64,000 nt of DNA from Coxiella endosymbiont of Amblyomma nuttalli (GTDB lineage Bacteria > Pseudomonadota > Gammaproteobacteria > Coxiellales > Coxiellaceae), in NCBI RefSeq assembly GCF_018107685.1, contig NZ_CP064834.1:868001-932000 (forward strand). Direction: 5' to 3'. Below are positions 22,501 through 34,554 of this stretch, one piece after another. How positions within the stretch are numbered: position 1 is the first letter of the stretch; every line of letters starts with the position of its first letter. Under the pieces are notes generated by a model, which saw only the letters and a program-made list of their open reading frames with translations, made no database searches and was not told the origin of the DNA. A program made the translations under genes and the position numbers.

Positions 22501-23177
22501 CGACGGTAATAGGACACGTGGTAACTTGCTGAATAATCAGCATATTATCTTCACTTCCTATAATTGTAATCACCATTATAATAATGAATCAAATAAGAAA
22601 CAGTGGCAGTAAATGCGTCATGTCCTTTATCTAAAGGGGTAACAGCATTTACCTTTTTCACAGTAGGGTGAACAAAAATCATCAGATTTTTTTAATTCAT
22701 AAGATTTTTCTTAATTCATGTTGTAATTTTTATAGTAGAATACATTGCTTAAAGTCAGCATATCGTCAAAGATAAGAATTTTGTCTTCATTTTCCTTTTT
22801 TATCTTTGATCTTAATCGTCAGTCAAATCATCCATTATATTACTAACAACTAACGAACAATTTATATCACTGATATCAGTGGTTGAGTTATCGAAGCCCG
22901 ATTTAGTCTCACTTTTAATTAAGTCTCACTTTTAGTTAAAATATGGCGTCTTTTTTACCATCACCGATTATCAAGATATATTACTTAATATAGATATCAA
23001 ATAGTAATAAAGAGAGGTATAACTAGAATATACAGCATGGATGTATATTCTAGTACCTGCACTAGAACAGACACACTATCGTTCGAAGTAAAGCGATATA
23101 CCTATATATAAATCCGATAAAAAAGTGTGGTATCTCGGCTTGGAAACATAGTATTTCACGTGTATAATCGTTACATT

Positions 23178-23223
23178 ATTGAGTCACTTGTAACATTATA
23201 ATTGAGTCACTTGTAACATTATA
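23178..23223. repeat. Perfect 23-bp tandem duplication
   Basis: Two identical 23-base units at 23178-23200 and 23201-23223. Being perfect inside otherwise decaying DNA, it is probably recent. Confidence 0.9.
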
Positions 23224-24237
23224 TAGTTTCTCATTAGTCGTAATCACATTATTACTTTTCTCTGTCTCAATCAAAACACTATACTATGTTATCGTTGACT
23301 CTATCCCACAATGCTAAAACTACTATTCTAGATTTTCCCTTTGATATGTATTTAGAGCATTCGATCAATTTTTAAATCTGGATGTACAATTTATTGCATT
23401 GTTGCTATTACAAAATAACATTAATTGTCTTAAATTAATTATTTTTTCCTCGAACTTGATTAGTTGCTTGCAACGACTACAAAGATGGTAACAAGTATTT
23501 TTAGTGTTGGCATGATTAATCTATATCATTTAAATGCATTAGCATCTTAAGCATTTGATAGAATTATATCATTGGAAGACTAGCAACTCGTTAACAACAA
23601 TCAATTCGTTAGTAGCAACTCGGTTAATATTAGCTACACTTCCAACTATGATTAAAAGTCATGACCAAGGTATTTTCAGTTCATGAGCAATGATACCTCT
23701 CCATGCTTGATTAATAACAATAAAATAAAATTAAATTGACAGAAATACGTGCATAATTACTGTATTTGGTCTCTTTGTCTTCCTGCTACTGACTTGCTAC
23801 TGACATAATATTCCTCCACGTTCTTTTCTGTGCTATTAGAATAATAACTCGTCCTGTCAGAATAACAGTTCAGAATCTAAGGAATTGCCAAAGTATCTGA
23901 TATTGCATCAATTGACGTCGGATTGTTGAAAATATATAGTCAGTTTCGCATTCATTTTTTTGTACGCAAGAATTGATGATTGTATTCTTTGCAATCAATT
24001 AAGCAATTGTTTGAACAACCGCATGGAAAATCTGCAACATGAACTTTATCCTTTAAAATACTGCTAAAACAAGATAAGTTGATAATACTTAAGACAGAAG
24101 TAGTGATAATGATTGTAAAGTAAAGGAACAGATAAATGCTTTCATGTGTAACAGGCAGAAGAAACAGGCCACTATAAACCAATTTAAAAACCGTTGAATG
24201 AGAAAGCGTTTTCCTTCATAATAATGATATCTTCTGA

Positions 24238-25329
24238 TCAAACTCCTCCAGGTACCGGTTGAACCTTGAGGATTTGTGGATCTAATTCACCCTTCTTATA
24301 ACGGCTCGCCATTTTTTCCAGTGAGATAATTTTGATTTTTTCTACCTGTCCAACAGTCCCGAAGGCTTCATAGCGTGCTTTGCAAATTGCTTTCATTGCT
24401 TTAAGTGCTTCGCCCAAATATTTCCGTGGATCAAATTTGGAAGGATTTTTAACAAGATAATGACGAATGGCACCTGTGGATGCCAATCGCAAATCGGTAT
24501 CGATGTTAACTTTGCGTACACCATAGCGAATCCCATCTTGAATTTCTTTTACGGGTACGCCATAAGTTTTTGGCATTGCACCACCATACTCATTAATTAC
24601 TTGCAACCATTCCTGTGGCACTGAAGAAGAACCGTGCATAACTAAATGGGTATTCGGTAAACGCTCATGAATTGCTTTAATTCGATCGATCGCCAGCACT
24701 TCAGCTGTTGGCGGTCGGGAAAATTTGTACGCTCCATGACTAGTACCAATAGCAATAGCCAATGCATCTACATGGGTTTTATTAACGAAATCAGCAGCCT
24801 GGTCAGGATCCGTGAGCATTTGTTCACGCGACAACTCACCCTTAGCACCCGAACCATCTTCTGCTCCAGCCTTTAAAGTCTCTAAGGAGCCAAGACAACC
24901 TAACTCACCTTCAACAGAAACACCACAAATGTGAGCTATTTTTGTCATTAAAGCAGTAATTTGTACATTATATTTATAGCTCGACGGCGTTCTTTGGTCT
25001 TCTAATAAGGAACCATCCATCATGACGGAAGTAAATCCGAGTTGAATGGAACGCTGACACACTGCGAGAGAAGCACCATGATCCTGATGCATACAAATAG
25101 GAATGTGTGGCCACTCTTCCATAGCTGCGATAATTAAAGCACGAATAAATTGCGGACCGGCATACTGTCGTGCACCTGTAGAAGCTTGCACAATCACGGG
25201 GCTTTTTGTCTCATCTGCTGCTTCCATAATTGCCCGCATTTGCTCTAAATTGTTAACATTAAATGCTGGAACCCCATAACCATGCTCTGCTGCATGATCG
25301 AGCAGCTGTCGCAATGTGATAAGCGCCAT
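24238..25329 (-). CDS. fba: Class II fructose-bisphosphate aldolase
   Basis: About 363 residues. Zinc-dependent aldolase cleaving fructose 1,6-bisphosphate, long class II subtype. Visible are [19 protein letters not shown] at the N-terminus, PICMHQDHG with the metal histidine and catalytic aspartate, HGSSSVP with a second metal histidine, and the phosphate-binding VNIDTDLR loop. The open frame extends 19 codons further upstream, but MALITL has a good AGAGGAAAG site and matches the family N-terminus. Last gene of the tkt-gap-pgk-pyk-fba run, 284 bases after pyk. Confidence 0.96.
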   Translation of the reverse strand: MALITLRQLLDHAAEHGYGVPAFNVNNLEQMRAIMEAADETKSPVIVQASTGARQYAGPQFIRALIIAAMEEWPHIPICMHQDHGASLAVCQRSIQLGFTSVMMDGSLLEDQRTPSSYKYNVQITALMTKIAHICGVSVEGELGCLGSLETLKAGAEDGSGAKGELSREQMLTDPDQAADFVNKTHVDALAIAIGTSHGAYKFSRPPTAEVLAIDRIKAIHERLPNTHLVMHGSSSVPQEWLQVINEYGGAMPKTYGVPVKEIQDGIRYGVRKVNIDTDLRLASTGAIRHYLVKNPSKFDPRKYLGEALKAMKAICKARYEAFGTVGQVEKIKIISLEKMASRYKKGELDPQILKVQPVPGGV

Positions 25330-25613
25330 ACTCTTTCCTCTGTTTACCCAATACATCATAAAGTCTATTGCCATCTTTCGCAACACTTTGTCGTCTTAAA
25401 AGGCACAACTTTTTATTTACAAAACGACTTAATATTCCATTCTGTGGTGTTTTTATCAAACTTGAAAGTCAAAATTGTCATCACTGCTATCGCTATAATA
25501 AGGTGGTATAAAAGGCGAAATCAAAAAAGAACAGCCAACCAACCTCACTCAGCTTGCCTGGACAGGACCCTTGTAGGAATGAGGTTTTGAACAACAAAAT
25601 TTCTGTAGATAGA

Positions 25614-27068
25614 CTACATAACCTTTCCAACTACTATAATTTTCATGGCATTTGAACCACCACCTACGCCCATATGATCACCTTTTGTTAAAATCACTAA
25701 ATCGCCTTCTCGCAATAAAGCTTGTTTTTGCATTATTTCAATAGCCTTTACATTCACTTCTTCGCGCGTATATTGAGTTGGATCAAATTTCATAGGGTAG
25801 ACGCCGCGATAAAGTGTGATGCGACCTAATGATTTATCAAATCGGCTTAGCGCGTAGATAGGGATCGCCGTGCGAATACGCGACATCCAGAGCGTCGTAA
25901 TTCCTGATTCTGTTAGTGCCACAATCGCTTTGATGTTCAAATGATTCGCCGTATACATAGTGACCATCGCAATAGCTTCATCGACACGCTTGAAGCGACA
26001 TTCAACACGATGGCGGGAAATATGCGAACGTGGTTGAGACTCAGCAACCATGCACGTTCGTGCCATTGCTGCTACTGCTAAAGCAGGATAATGACCAACT
26101 GCAGTTTCTGCTGACAACATTACAGCATCCGTGTTATCCAACACCGCATTAGCAACGTCGGACACCTCAGCGCGAGTTGGTACTGTAGTACGAATCATTG
26201 ATTCCATCATTTGCGTTGCAATAATAACTGGTTTATCTAACGAACGTGCGCGATGAATAATATCCTTTTGCACAAGAGGTACCTCTGCATCCCCAATTTC
26301 AACAGCTAAATCACCACGAGCTACCATCACACCATCGCTTGCTTTGATAATTACGTCGATATTTTTAACCGCTTCTGCTCGTTCGATTTTTGCAATAACA
26401 CCAGCCTCTCCTTTATGTTTCTGGATTAAATATTTGGCTTTTAAAACATCTTCTGCATCACGCGGGAAGGAAATTGCAATATAATCAACATTAAGACTTA
26501 ATGCAAATTTTAGATCATCGATGTCTTTTTTGGTCATCGATGCGGCGGAAAGACCCCCCCCTAATCTATTAATTCCTTTATGGCTAGAAAGTTCACCTCC
26601 TACAGTAACACGACAAATAATTCTATCGTCTTTAATGCGCTGGACAATTAATTTAAGTCGACCATCATCTAGTAATAAAATATCTCCGGCTTTTACATCT
26701 TTCGTTAAATTTTTATAATCAATACCAACACTCTTCTTCGTTCCTTCATTAGGAAGTAATTTCGCATCTAAAATAAATTGTTCGCCTTTTTTTAAATGAA
26801 TTTTTCCTGCCTTGAAGCTTGAAACGCGAATTTTAGGACCTTGTAGATCCGCTAAAATTCCAATAACACGCTCTTGTTTTTTAGCTGCCTCGCGTACCAT
26901 TTCAATACGCTTCTTATGTTTTTCATGAATATCATGAGAAAAATTTAACCGAACGATATCAACGCCTTCATGAATCACTGTCTCAAGTAAGTAAGGCTTA
27001 TCTGTCGCAGGGCCTAACGTTGCGATAATTTTAGTACGACGCAGCATGTGGTTATTATTTTTGCTCAT
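25614..27068 (-). CDS. pyk: Pyruvate kinase
   Basis: A 484-residue glycolytic enzyme converting phosphoenolpyruvate to pyruvate. Visible are RRTKIIATLGPATDKP, VRLNFSH, the active-site segment GVIAKIERAEAVKN, MVARGDLAVE, and TQMMESM. Its start overlaps the pgk stop by 14 bases, so the two are translationally coupled. A second possible start (MLRRTK) lies 7 codons in. Confidence 0.97.
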   Translation of the reverse strand: MSKNNNHMLRRTKIIATLGPATDKPYLLETVIHEGVDIVRLNFSHDIHEKHKKRIEMVREAAKKQERVIGILADLQGPKIRVSSFKAGKIHLKKGEQFILDAKLLPNEGTKKSVGIDYKNLTKDVKAGDILLLDDGRLKLIVQRIKDDRIICRVTVGGELSSHKGINRLGGGLSAASMTKKDIDDLKFALSLNVDYIAISFPRDAEDVLKAKYLIQKHKGEAGVIAKIERAEAVKNIDVIIKASDGVMVARGDLAVEIGDAEVPLVQKDIIHRARSLDKPVIIATQMMESMIRTTVPTRAEVSDVANAVLDNTDAVMLSAETAVGHYPALAVAAMARTCMVAESQPRSHISRHRVECRFKRVDEAIAMVTMYTANHLNIKAIVALTESGITTLWMSRIRTAIPIYALSRFDKSLGRITLYRGVYPMKFDPTQYTREEVNVKAIEIMQKQALLREGDLVILTKGDHMGVGGGSNAMKIIVVGKVM

Positions 27069-28251
27069 GATATTTTGCTCGTTCTATTAAGATCTCGATG
27101 GCTGGCAACAATTTTCCCTTCAAAAACTCCAAAAAAGCACCTCCTGCTGTGCTAATGTAGGATAATTGATCCGTAAGATCGAATTTGTCCAACGCCGCTA
27201 AAGTGTCTCCACCACCGGCAATAGAGTAAGTTTTTTCGCTTTTGGCAATCGCCTTAGCCAGTGCATAGGTGCCATGACTAAAGGCTGGTATTTCAAAAAC
27301 ACCTACTGGACCATTCCACACAATAGTACCTGCTTGCGAAGTTAATTTAGTGTAACCATTCCTGGTTTTTGGGCCTACATCAAAAATAGATTCATGCTCT
27401 GTAATAGCCCCGATAGATGTTACTCGCAATTTAATATCCTTTAATGCATCTTTTGCAAGCACTACGTCAATAGGTAAGGAAACAGAAACATTCTTTTCTT
27501 TCGCTTTTTTCCAAAACTGTTTCGCGGTTTCCAGCCAAGTATTTTCGTAAAATGATTTACCAATCGCATAACCTTGAGCTTTTAAAAAAGTATTTGCTAT
27601 GCCACCTCCAATAACGAGCTGATCAATTTTATCTAATAAATGTTCTAACAATTGAATTTTGGTTGAAACTTTGGAGCCACCGACAATGACAACCAACGGT
27701 TTTTTTGGATTTTTTAACGCTTGTGATAATGCTTTAATTTCCGCAATGAGTAAAGGACCGGCACATGCAATAGGCGCATATTGCGCTGCCCCCACGGTTG
27801 AAGCTTGGCAACGATGTGCAGTGGCGAAAGCATCCATAACAAAAACATCGCACAATTTTGCCATTTGTTTAGCAAGCTCGTGATCGTTTTCATTTTCACC
27901 TCGATTGAATCGAACATTTTCACAAAGTACCACGGAACCAGGCTCAATGTTTACCCCATCTAACCAATTTTTAACTCGTGGTACAGGACGATTTAACTTT
28001 TTACTCAATACCTCTGCTACTGGCATCAATGAAAATGCTGCATCATATTTTCCTTCTTCTGGCCTACCAAGATGGGACAATACTATCACACGCGCTTGTG
28101 CCTCAAGTGCCTGTTCAATGGTAGGTAATGCCCGAACAATCTTCTCATCGTTCATAATTTTTCCTGCTTCCATCGGCACATTTAAATCCTCGCGAATTAA
28201 CACGCGTCGATGCATAAGATTCATATCGGACATTGTTAGAAATTTAATCAT
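27055..28251 (-). CDS. pgk: Phosphoglycerate kinase
   Basis: About 398 residues, the monomeric enzyme making ATP from 1,3-bisphosphoglycerate. N-terminal domain with RVLIREDLNVPM and VLSHLGRP; C-terminal nucleotide domain with IVGGSKVSTK, GGGIANTF and AGGGDTLAAL. The open frame extends 7 codons upstream, where a better Shine-Dalgarno (AAGGAG, AGAGGTGA) exists; I chose MIKFLTMSD because it matches the family N-terminus, but the longer form is possible. About 267 bases separate it from gap. Confidence 0.95.
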   Translation of the reverse strand: MIKFLTMSDMNLMHRRVLIREDLNVPMEAGKIMNDEKIVRALPTIEQALEAQARVIVLSHLGRPEEGKYDAAFSLMPVAEVLSKKLNRPVPRVKNWLDGVNIEPGSVVLCENVRFNRGENENDHELAKQMAKLCDVFVMDAFATAHRCQASTVGAAQYAPIACAGPLLIAEIKALSQALKNPKKPLVVIVGGSKVSTKIQLLEHLLDKIDQLVIGGGIANTFLKAQGYAIGKSFYENTWLETAKQFWKKAKEKNVSVSLPIDVVLAKDALKDIKLRVTSIGAITEHESIFDVGPKTRNGYTKLTSQAGTIVWNGPVGVFEIPAFSHGTYALAKAIAKSEKTYSIAGGGDTLAALDKFDLTDQLSYISTAGGAFLEFLKGKLLPAIEILIERAKYHEQK

Positions 28252-28518
28252 TCCGTATTCAAACATTTCCATTCACCTCTAATTCTCCTTAATTTTTCGA
28301 ATGATTCCTATAGTTAAGTTAGTCAACTCATATCTAGATTGAGAAGTATGCGTCTAAAATCCAGTTGAGAAGTATCCTGTTTTCTAGGCATCTCACAAAA
28401 TCGGAATAACTGAATGATAAGAGCAACAGAGTGGAGAGATACATCCGCACAAATGCGAACGACAACGAGAAGTCTAGGTAATGAAAATACCGTTGCGTGC
28501 CAAAAAGACACGAGACCG

Positions 28519-29526
28519 TTAAATATTTAAAAATGCTTGAGCCGTATCGAGCATCCGGTTGGAGAATCCCCATTCGTTATCGTACCATGAAACAACCTTA
28601 ATTAACTTATCAATGATGCGTGTCTGTCCCGCGTCGAAAATAGAAGAATGTGCGTCGTGATTAAAATCAATAGAAACTAATGGCTCATCGCTGTAACCAA
28701 GAATGTCTTTCATTTTATCTTCAGCCATTTTTTTCATAATAAAATTGACCTCGGCAGCACTGACGGATTGTCTCGCGTTAAAAGTAAAATCGATAACAGA
28801 CACGTTGATTGTTGGTACACGAATGGCATATCCATCAAGCTTCCCATCTAATTCAGGCAACACTAAAACTACCGCCGCAGCTGCCCCAGTTTTAGTAGGA
28901 ATCATAGACTGTGTTGCGGCACGAGCGCGGTATAGATCTCTATGATAACTATCTGTGAGATTTTGATCATTAGTATATGAATGCACAGTCACCATTAAAC
29001 CACGATCAATACCAACTTCGTCGTTTAAAATTTTAACGAGCGGCGCTAAGCAATTTGTCGTGCATGAAGCGTTTGAAATAATTGTATCTTCCTTAGTAAT
29101 AATTTTTTCATTAACCCCAAATACAATAGTCTTGACATCATTACCTGCTGGCGCTGAAATTAAGACCTTTTTAGCACCTGCTTTTAAATGTGCTTCCGCT
29201 TTTTTTTTGCTAGTAAATAAACCTGTACATTCAAGAACTAAATCAATGTTAAGATTCTGCCATGGTAGTTCTTCTGGATTTTTGGTAGCGTATACTTCAA
29301 TACTATCGTCATTAATGACCAGACAATTGTTACCGATGCGGACTGTGCCAGAAAATCGATTGTGCACACTGTCATATTTGGTTAGATATGCACTAGTATT
29401 GATATCACCCAAATCATTAATGGCAACAATTTTTAGATCTTTATGCTTGTTGCCAGATTCATACAATGCTCGCAAAATATTTCGTCCAATACGACCATAG
29501 CCATTAATTGCGATATTGAAAGTCAT
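28519..29526 (-). CDS. gap: Glyceraldehyde-3-phosphate dehydrogenase
   Basis: A 335-residue NAD-dependent enzyme with the Rossmann motif [14 protein letters not shown], catalytic [13 protein letters not shown], and C-terminal [12 protein letters not shown]. Intact. A run of nine A on the coding strand (three lysine codons, [11 protein letters not shown]) is a potential slippage site but leaves the frame open. The ATG overlaps the tkt stop as ATGA. Confidence 0.97.
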   Translation of the reverse strand: MTFNIAINGYGRIGRNILRALYESGNKHKDLKIVAINDLGDINTSAYLTKYDSVHNRFSGTVRIGNNCLVINDDSIEVYATKNPEELPWQNLNIDLVLECTGLFTSKKKAEAHLKAGAKKVLISAPAGNDVKTIVFGVNEKIITKEDTIISNASCTTNCLAPLVKILNDEVGIDRGLMVTVHSYTNDQNLTDSYHRDLYRARAATQSMIPTKTGAAAAVVLVLPELDGKLDGYAIRVPTINVSVIDFTFNARQSVSAAEVNFIMKKMAEDKMKDILGYSDEPLVSIDFNHDAHSSIFDAGQTRIIDKLIKVVSWYDNEWGFSNRMLDTAQAFLNI

Positions 29527-31526
29527 GCTATTCTCCTCATTAATTGATTAATTTTTTCGACAACGTGTTCCTGAGTAAAAGCATATTTCCGATAAACAAC
29601 TTCCCACGGCGCTGAAGAACCAAATCGATTAATCCCAATAATATCTCCCTGAAAACCAATAAATTGATACCAATAATCCGGTTGAGCGGCTTCAATGGCA
29701 ATACGTCTGGTAATATGTGCAGGTAGAACAGATTCACGATAACCGGTATCCTGTTTTTTGAACAATTCACAACAAGGCATGGAGACAACTCGTACAAAAA
29801 TGTTTTTCTTTTCCACGGCCTTTGCTGCTTCTACGGCGATCATAATTTCTGAACCTGTTGCCATCAAAATGATAATGGGATCCGTTTTAGATTCCCACAA
29901 AATATAACCACCTTTTTCAACTAGAGAGACTTGTTTTTCATCGCGTTCCTGGTGATGCACTTTTTGGCGCGTTAATAGAAGACAACTGGGACCTTGATGT
30001 TCTAACATCTGTTTCCAAGCCACCGCAGTTTCTGTTCCGTCACAAGGACGCCAAACACGTAATCCAGGAATCATTCTTAGTGCAGGTAATTGTTCAACCG
30101 GTTGATGTGTGGGACCGTCTTCACCAAGCCCAATTGAATCATGAGAGTAAATGAAAATAGTCTGCACTTTTTCCATAGCGGCCAATCGTATTGCATTGCG
30201 TGCATAATCGGAAAAGGTTAAAAACGTACCGGCAAAAGGGATAAAACCGCCATGTAGAGCTATTCCGTTAAGAATCGCAGTCATTGCAAATTCACGAACT
30301 CCATATTCAATGTAATTGCCATCGCGATTTTTTTTACCAAGACGAGTTGATCCAGACCATTTAGTGCAATTAGATTCAGACAAATCAGCTGAACCACCAA
30401 TTAGTTCAGGTAATAGATGAGCGAAAGTATTTAGACATTTTAAAGATAATTTACGAGTGGCTTCGTCTTCTCTGGACTTTTGCATTTTTGAAATTAACTC
30501 TTGCCATTGTGCTTCCCATATTTCGGGTAGTTGCTTTTTTTGTCGTCGTAAAAACTCATGAGCCAGCTTTGGATGTCGTTTTTTATATTTTGTAAAAAGT
30601 GTCTTCCATTCAGCTTCATACGATTTACCCTTCTCTTTTGCATCCCAAGCAGCATAAATATCACAGGGAATTTCAAAAGGTGGATAAGGCCAATTTAAAA
30701 CTTGACGTACACCAGCGACTTCCTTTACTCCCAACGGAGCACCATGGGTGATCGCTTTACCAGCTAACATAGGAGCACCATAACCAATAATGGTCTTACA
30801 ACAAATCAGAGTGGGTTTATCCATTACATTTTTTGCTGCCTCGATCGCTTTAGTAATATCATAGGAGTCATGTCCATCAACCTCTGGCATAACATGCCAA
30901 CCATATGCTTCGAAACGTTGCGGTGTGTTATCTGTAAACCAGTCACTTACTTTACCATCGATAGAAACGCCGTTGTCATCGTACAATACTATGAGCTTTC
31001 CTAGTCCAAGCGTTCCCGCAAGGGAACAGGCTTCGTGCGAGATTCCTTCCATCAAGTCACCATCTCCAACAAAGACATAGGTATGATGATCGATGACAGG
31101 AAATCCCTCTCGATTAAATGTAGCAGCTAAAATCTGTTCTGCTATTGCCATGCCCACACCATTTGCCAGTCCCTGTCCAAGAGGCCCGGTGCTAGCTTCC
31201 ACCCCTGGCGTATCGCCAAATTCCGGATGTCCTGGTGTTAGAGAATGAAACTGGCGAAATTGTTTAATGTCTTCAATAGTAAGATTGAAACCTGATAAAT
31301 GCAAAAGCGCATATTGCAGCATTGCCCCGTGACCATTAGATAAAATAAAACGATCACGATTCAACCACTGTGGATTCTGCGGATTAAATTTTAGAAAATT
31401 TCGCCATAAAACTTCGGCGATATCGGCCATACCCATTGGCATACCTGGATGGCCCGAATTCGCTTTCTGAACAGCATCCATTGCTAACACACGAATCGCG
31501 TTAGCACAATCTCGACGTGAAGGCAT
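29523..31526 (-). CDS. tkt: Transketolase
   Basis: About 667 residues; thiamine-diphosphate enzyme of the non-oxidative pentose phosphate pathway. Visible are [20 protein letters not shown] at the N-terminus, [10 protein letters not shown], the ThDP motif [13 protein letters not shown], and EYGVREFAM in the pyrimidine domain. The ATG was chosen because the further-upstream TTG has no match to family N-termini. First gene of the operon, probably with its promoter in the 31527-32248 spacer. Together these genes run from sugar phosphates to pyruvate, with enolase encoded elsewhere. Confidence 0.97.
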   Translation of the reverse strand: MPSRRDCANAIRVLAMDAVQKANSGHPGMPMGMADIAEVLWRNFLKFNPQNPQWLNRDRFILSNGHGAMLQYALLHLSGFNLTIEDIKQFRQFHSLTPGHPEFGDTPGVEASTGPLGQGLANGVGMAIAEQILAATFNREGFPVIDHHTYVFVGDGDLMEGISHEACSLAGTLGLGKLIVLYDDNGVSIDGKVSDWFTDNTPQRFEAYGWHVMPEVDGHDSYDITKAIEAAKNVMDKPTLICCKTIIGYGAPMLAGKAITHGAPLGVKEVAGVRQVLNWPYPPFEIPCDIYAAWDAKEKGKSYEAEWKTLFTKYKKRHPKLAHEFLRRQKKQLPEIWEAQWQELISKMQKSREDEATRKLSLKCLNTFAHLLPELIGGSADLSESNCTKWSGSTRLGKKNRDGNYIEYGVREFAMTAILNGIALHGGFIPFAGTFLTFSDYARNAIRLAAMEKVQTIFIYSHDSIGLGEDGPTHQPVEQLPALRMIPGLRVWRPCDGTETAVAWKQMLEHQGPSCLLLTRQKVHHQERDEKQVSLVEKGGYILWESKTDPIIILMATGSEIMIAVEAAKAVEKKNIFVRVVSMPCCELFKKQDTGYRESVLPAHITRRIAIEAAQPDYWYQFIGFQGDIIGINRFGSSAPWEVVYRKYAFTQEHVVEKINQLMRRIA

Positions 31527-31538
31527 GACGATTCCCAA

Positions 31539-32248
31539 TGTTCTCGAAACAAAGCCCGAATGATAACGCGTTTTAATAAGTTATGCAACTTGGTAGAATA
31601 AGTTGGACATTTAGTAAAATACTGGTACTGCTGCAACATAGCAAGATTAGTTTTATTGGCCTATTTGACTGAGCATATTTCGTATTACATGTATTACATT
31701 AAGTGCTTTTGGATACATCATCCTAGATACATCATTTCTTCTACTATCATCATACACGCGCAGCTAATCCTCACCCCTAATCTGATCTAAAATTGAAATA
31801 CAGAAAAAGATAATTCGTGTCAACATGCATTTTATAATTTCTACCTTCAAAATTTAAAGATAATGATATATGGGATGAATGTAGATGTGCTTGGAGAGTG
31901 GAGTTACTACTTAATTTGTAAATTCATTTAAGATAGATCTTTAGCTCAATTAAACAACATTAACGAACCAATACATGTATGTTACCTGAATTTTTCTACA
32001 CCAGAAATCAAAAATTCTCACTCTCTGATGGCTTCAGATTTAGTATATTCTAGTACGATAAATTCTAGCAACAAAAAAAAGAGGTCAGTAACTTTCTTCA
32101 TAATGATAGAAAAACTACAATGATCAAAGTTATTTAGATGATAACCATAACCAGTGATACACCTACTCAAAGATTCAAAAAAATAACTCGTAACAGAAAG
32201 CTATGCTACTAAAAGTTATCCCACCCTCTAGATGGGGAAAATTTTAAG
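31539..32248. other. Divergent spacer between tkt and metG
   Basis: About 0.7 kb with no gene seen. It must hold the promoters for both the tkt operon (minus) and metG (plus), but no consensus pair stands out. Confidence 0.5.
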
Positions 32249-33943
32249 ATGAAGAATAAGGATGAAAACTCAATGCAAAATGAGTATAGTGTCTCTTTCA
32301 TGAAGAACATAAAAAATCGACAAATTCTGGTTACTGCTGCATTGCCCTATGCTAACGGGCCCGTTCATCTTGGACACATGGTTGAATACATTCAGGCGGA
32401 TATTTGGGTGCGATTTCAACGATTTCTCTATGGTAATGATTGCCTTTTTATCTGCGGGGTAGATGCGCATGGGACAGCAATCATGATTTCAGCCAAAAAA
32501 AGAGGTATTCTTCCTGAAACTTTAGTAACTAAAATGCATCAAGAACATGCTAACGATTTTGCTGATTTCTTAATCGATTTTGACAACTTTTATACTACTC
32601 ATTCACCTGAGAATCGCGAACTTTCTGAATTGATTTATAAACACCTTAAAGCAAGGGGAGATATTTTTACTAAAACAATTTCTCAATCGTATGATGCAGT
32701 AGAAGAAATTTTTCTTCCCGATCGTTTCATTCAAGGTACTTGTCCTCATTGTGATTCGCCTAATCAATATGGGGATGTTTGTGAAATCTGTGGTGCAACC
32801 TACAGATCAACAGAATTAATTAATCCAGTTTCTAGATTATCAGGCGTAAAACCCATTAAAAAAGATTCCGAACACTTCTTCTTTTCAATAAATCATTACA
32901 CTGATTTATTGAAAGAATGGATTAATTCAGGCCATTTACAACCACAGGTAACCAATAAATTAAAAGAATGGTTTACTGATGGACTTAAACCATGGGATAT
33001 TTCTCGTGATGCGCCTTATTTTGGATTTGAAATCCCCGAGGAGGTGCCTAATAAATATTTTTATGTTTGGTTGGATGCGCCTGTTGGTTACATGGCAAGT
33101 TTAAAAAATCTTTCAAAAAAACGTCCTATTGTTAATTTTGACTATTATTGGCAAAAAGGAAGCCCAACAGAGCTTTATCATTTTATAGGTAAAGACATCG
33201 TCTATTTTCACGCACTTTTTTGGCCTGCGATGTTATCAGGAGCCGGCTTTCGCTTGCCTACCGCCATTTATGTTCATGGTTATTTAACCATTAATGGACA
33301 AAAAATGTCAAAATCCCGCGGTACTTTCATTACAGCACGTCATTATTTGCAGTACTTAGATCCTGAATATTTACGCTACTATTATGCAACGAAATTAAAT
33401 CATCAAGTAGAAGATATTGATTTAAATCTTGAGGATTTTGTACAACGTGTCAATACTGATCTTGTAGGTAAATACGTTAATTTAGCAAGTCGATGTGCAG
33501 GTTTTATCACTAAAAAATTTAACGGTCAATTGTCCACTGAATTGCCAGAGCCTAAATTGTATGAAGCTTTTATAGAAACGGAACAAATCATCATCAAATG
33601 CTATGAATCATTAAACTACAATAAAGCCGTGAGAACTATCATGGCGCTAGCCGACCGTGCTAATCAATACATCGATGCTAAAAAACCGTGGGTACTGGTG
33701 AAAGAAACGGATCATAAAAATCAAGTCCAAGCGATCTGTACAGAAGGATTAAATTTGTTTAAGGTGTTAACTACTTTTTTAAGGCCAATATTGCCAGTAA
33801 CCGCAAAAAAAGCAGAGCAATTTTTAAATAGCAAACTTAATTGGTCAACGCTAAAAACGCCTTTACTTGATCACTCTGTCAATCCTTTTGAACCCTTAAT
33901 ACAACGTGTACCACCTAATACAATATCCCAATTAACCCAATGA
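32249..33943 (+). CDS. metG: Methionyl-tRNA synthetase (short form)
   Basis: A class I synthetase of 564 residues charging tRNA-Met. HIGH-type motif HLGH at residues 40-43, zinc knuckle with CPHC and CEIC near residues 167-185, and KMSKS at residues 352-356, all intact, then an anticodon-binding helical domain. The C-terminal tRNA-binding (EMAP-like) domain that makes E. coli MetG about 677 residues is absent, giving the monomeric form. The first ATG has a GGGGAAAA site; a start at MKNIKN (32300) would also fit the family. The stop overlaps the rnfB start as ATGA. Confidence 0.96.
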   Translation: MKNKDENSMQNEYSVSFMKNIKNRQILVTAALPYANGPVHLGHMVEYIQADIWVRFQRFLYGNDCLFICGVDAHGTAIMISAKKRGILPETLVTKMHQEHANDFADFLIDFDNFYTTHSPENRELSELIYKHLKARGDIFTKTISQSYDAVEEIFLPDRFIQGTCPHCDSPNQYGDVCEICGATYRSTELINPVSRLSGVKPIKKDSEHFFFSINHYTDLLKEWINSGHLQPQVTNKLKEWFTDGLKPWDISRDAPYFGFEIPEEVPNKYFYVWLDAPVGYMASLKNLSKKRPIVNFDYYWQKGSPTELYHFIGKDIVYFHALFWPAMLSGAGFRLPTAIYVHGYLTINGQKMSKSRGTFITARHYLQYLDPEYLRYYYATKLNHQVEDIDLNLEDFVQRVNTDLVGKYVNLASRCAGFITKKFNGQLSTELPEPKLYEAFIETEQIIIKCYESLNYNKAVRTIMALADRANQYIDAKKPWVLVKETDHKNQVQAICTEGLNLFKVLTTFLRPILPVTAKKAEQFLNSKLNWSTLKTPLLDHSVNPFEPLIQRVPPNTISQLTQ

Positions 33944-34554
33944 CTGAAAAGAGTGCAAATCTAGTCAATCAAATTGATTCGCTATTACCCCAAACGCAAT
34001 GTGGATTATGTGAGTACTCTACATGTCGATCTTATGCTGAAGCAATTGCCAAGAATGAAGCACCTATTAATCTTTGTTTGCCCGGCGGTGTTGAAAAACT
34101 AATGGCACTTGCCAAATATCTTAATGTAGATGCTACACCTTATATTTCCGAAATGTCAAAAAAAGCGAAGCCTCCCACAATTGCAGTAATTCGTGAAGAA
34201 GAATGTATTGGGTGCACAAAGTGCATTCAAGTCTGTCCGACCGACGCGATTATAGGTACTGCTAAGCAAATGCATACTATCATTAGTGATGCCTGCACAG
34301 GTTGTTCATTATGTTTGTCCTTGTGTCCAATCGACTGTATTGATATTCAATCAATAACATTAACGTCCGAGAAGAAAAATCATTCTGCTCAGCAATGGCG
34401 TTTACGCCATGAAAATCGGCAAAAAAGACTGATGCGCGATAAAACCGAGCAATGTGGTAATAAAGTTTCTGACTTAACAATAGAAATGCGTAGAGCCGCC
34501 ATTCGTGCCGCGATTTCACGCGTTGAGGAAAAAAGGAAAGCGTTATATGAATGA
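33940..34554 (+). CDS. rnfB: RnfB-like iron-sulfur protein (orphan)
   Basis: A 204-residue protein with a [4Fe-4S] domain at the N-terminus (CGLCEYSTC, then NLCLPGG) and two ferredoxin clusters ([12 protein letters not shown] and [12 protein letters not shown]). These match RnfB/RsxB of the Rnf electron-transport complex. It lacks the N-terminal membrane helix of canonical RnfB and has a charged helical C-terminal extension of about 60 residues. No rnfA, C, D, G or E is present here. Position between metG and nth recalls rsx-nth in E. coli. Probably a soluble electron carrier; partner unknown. Confidence 0.88.
   Translation: MTEKSANLVNQIDSLLPQTQCGLCEYSTCRSYAEAIAKNEAPINLCLPGGVEKLMALAKYLNVDATPYISEMSKKAKPPTIAVIREEECIGCTKCIQVCPTDAIIGTAKQMHTIISDACTGCSLCLSLCPIDCIDIQSITLTSEKKNHSAQQWRLRHENRQKRLMRDKTEQCGNKVSDLTIEMRRAAIRAAISRVEEKRKALYE

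Larger units (their letters stand above)
17973..24237. other. 6.3-kb gene desert
   Basis: The longest non-coding stretch of the window, strongly AT-rich, with stops in every frame at short intervals. I could not recognise any gene relic, tRNA or transposon. It contains several perfect or near-perfect two-copy tandem duplications: 19558-19589 (16 bp), 21761-21796 (18 bp), 22905-22938 (17 bp), 23178-23223 (23 bp) and 23784-23805 (11 bp). Small open frames of 60-76 codons (22306-22488, 23952-24182, 21708-21926) show no family features. Confidence 0.7.
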
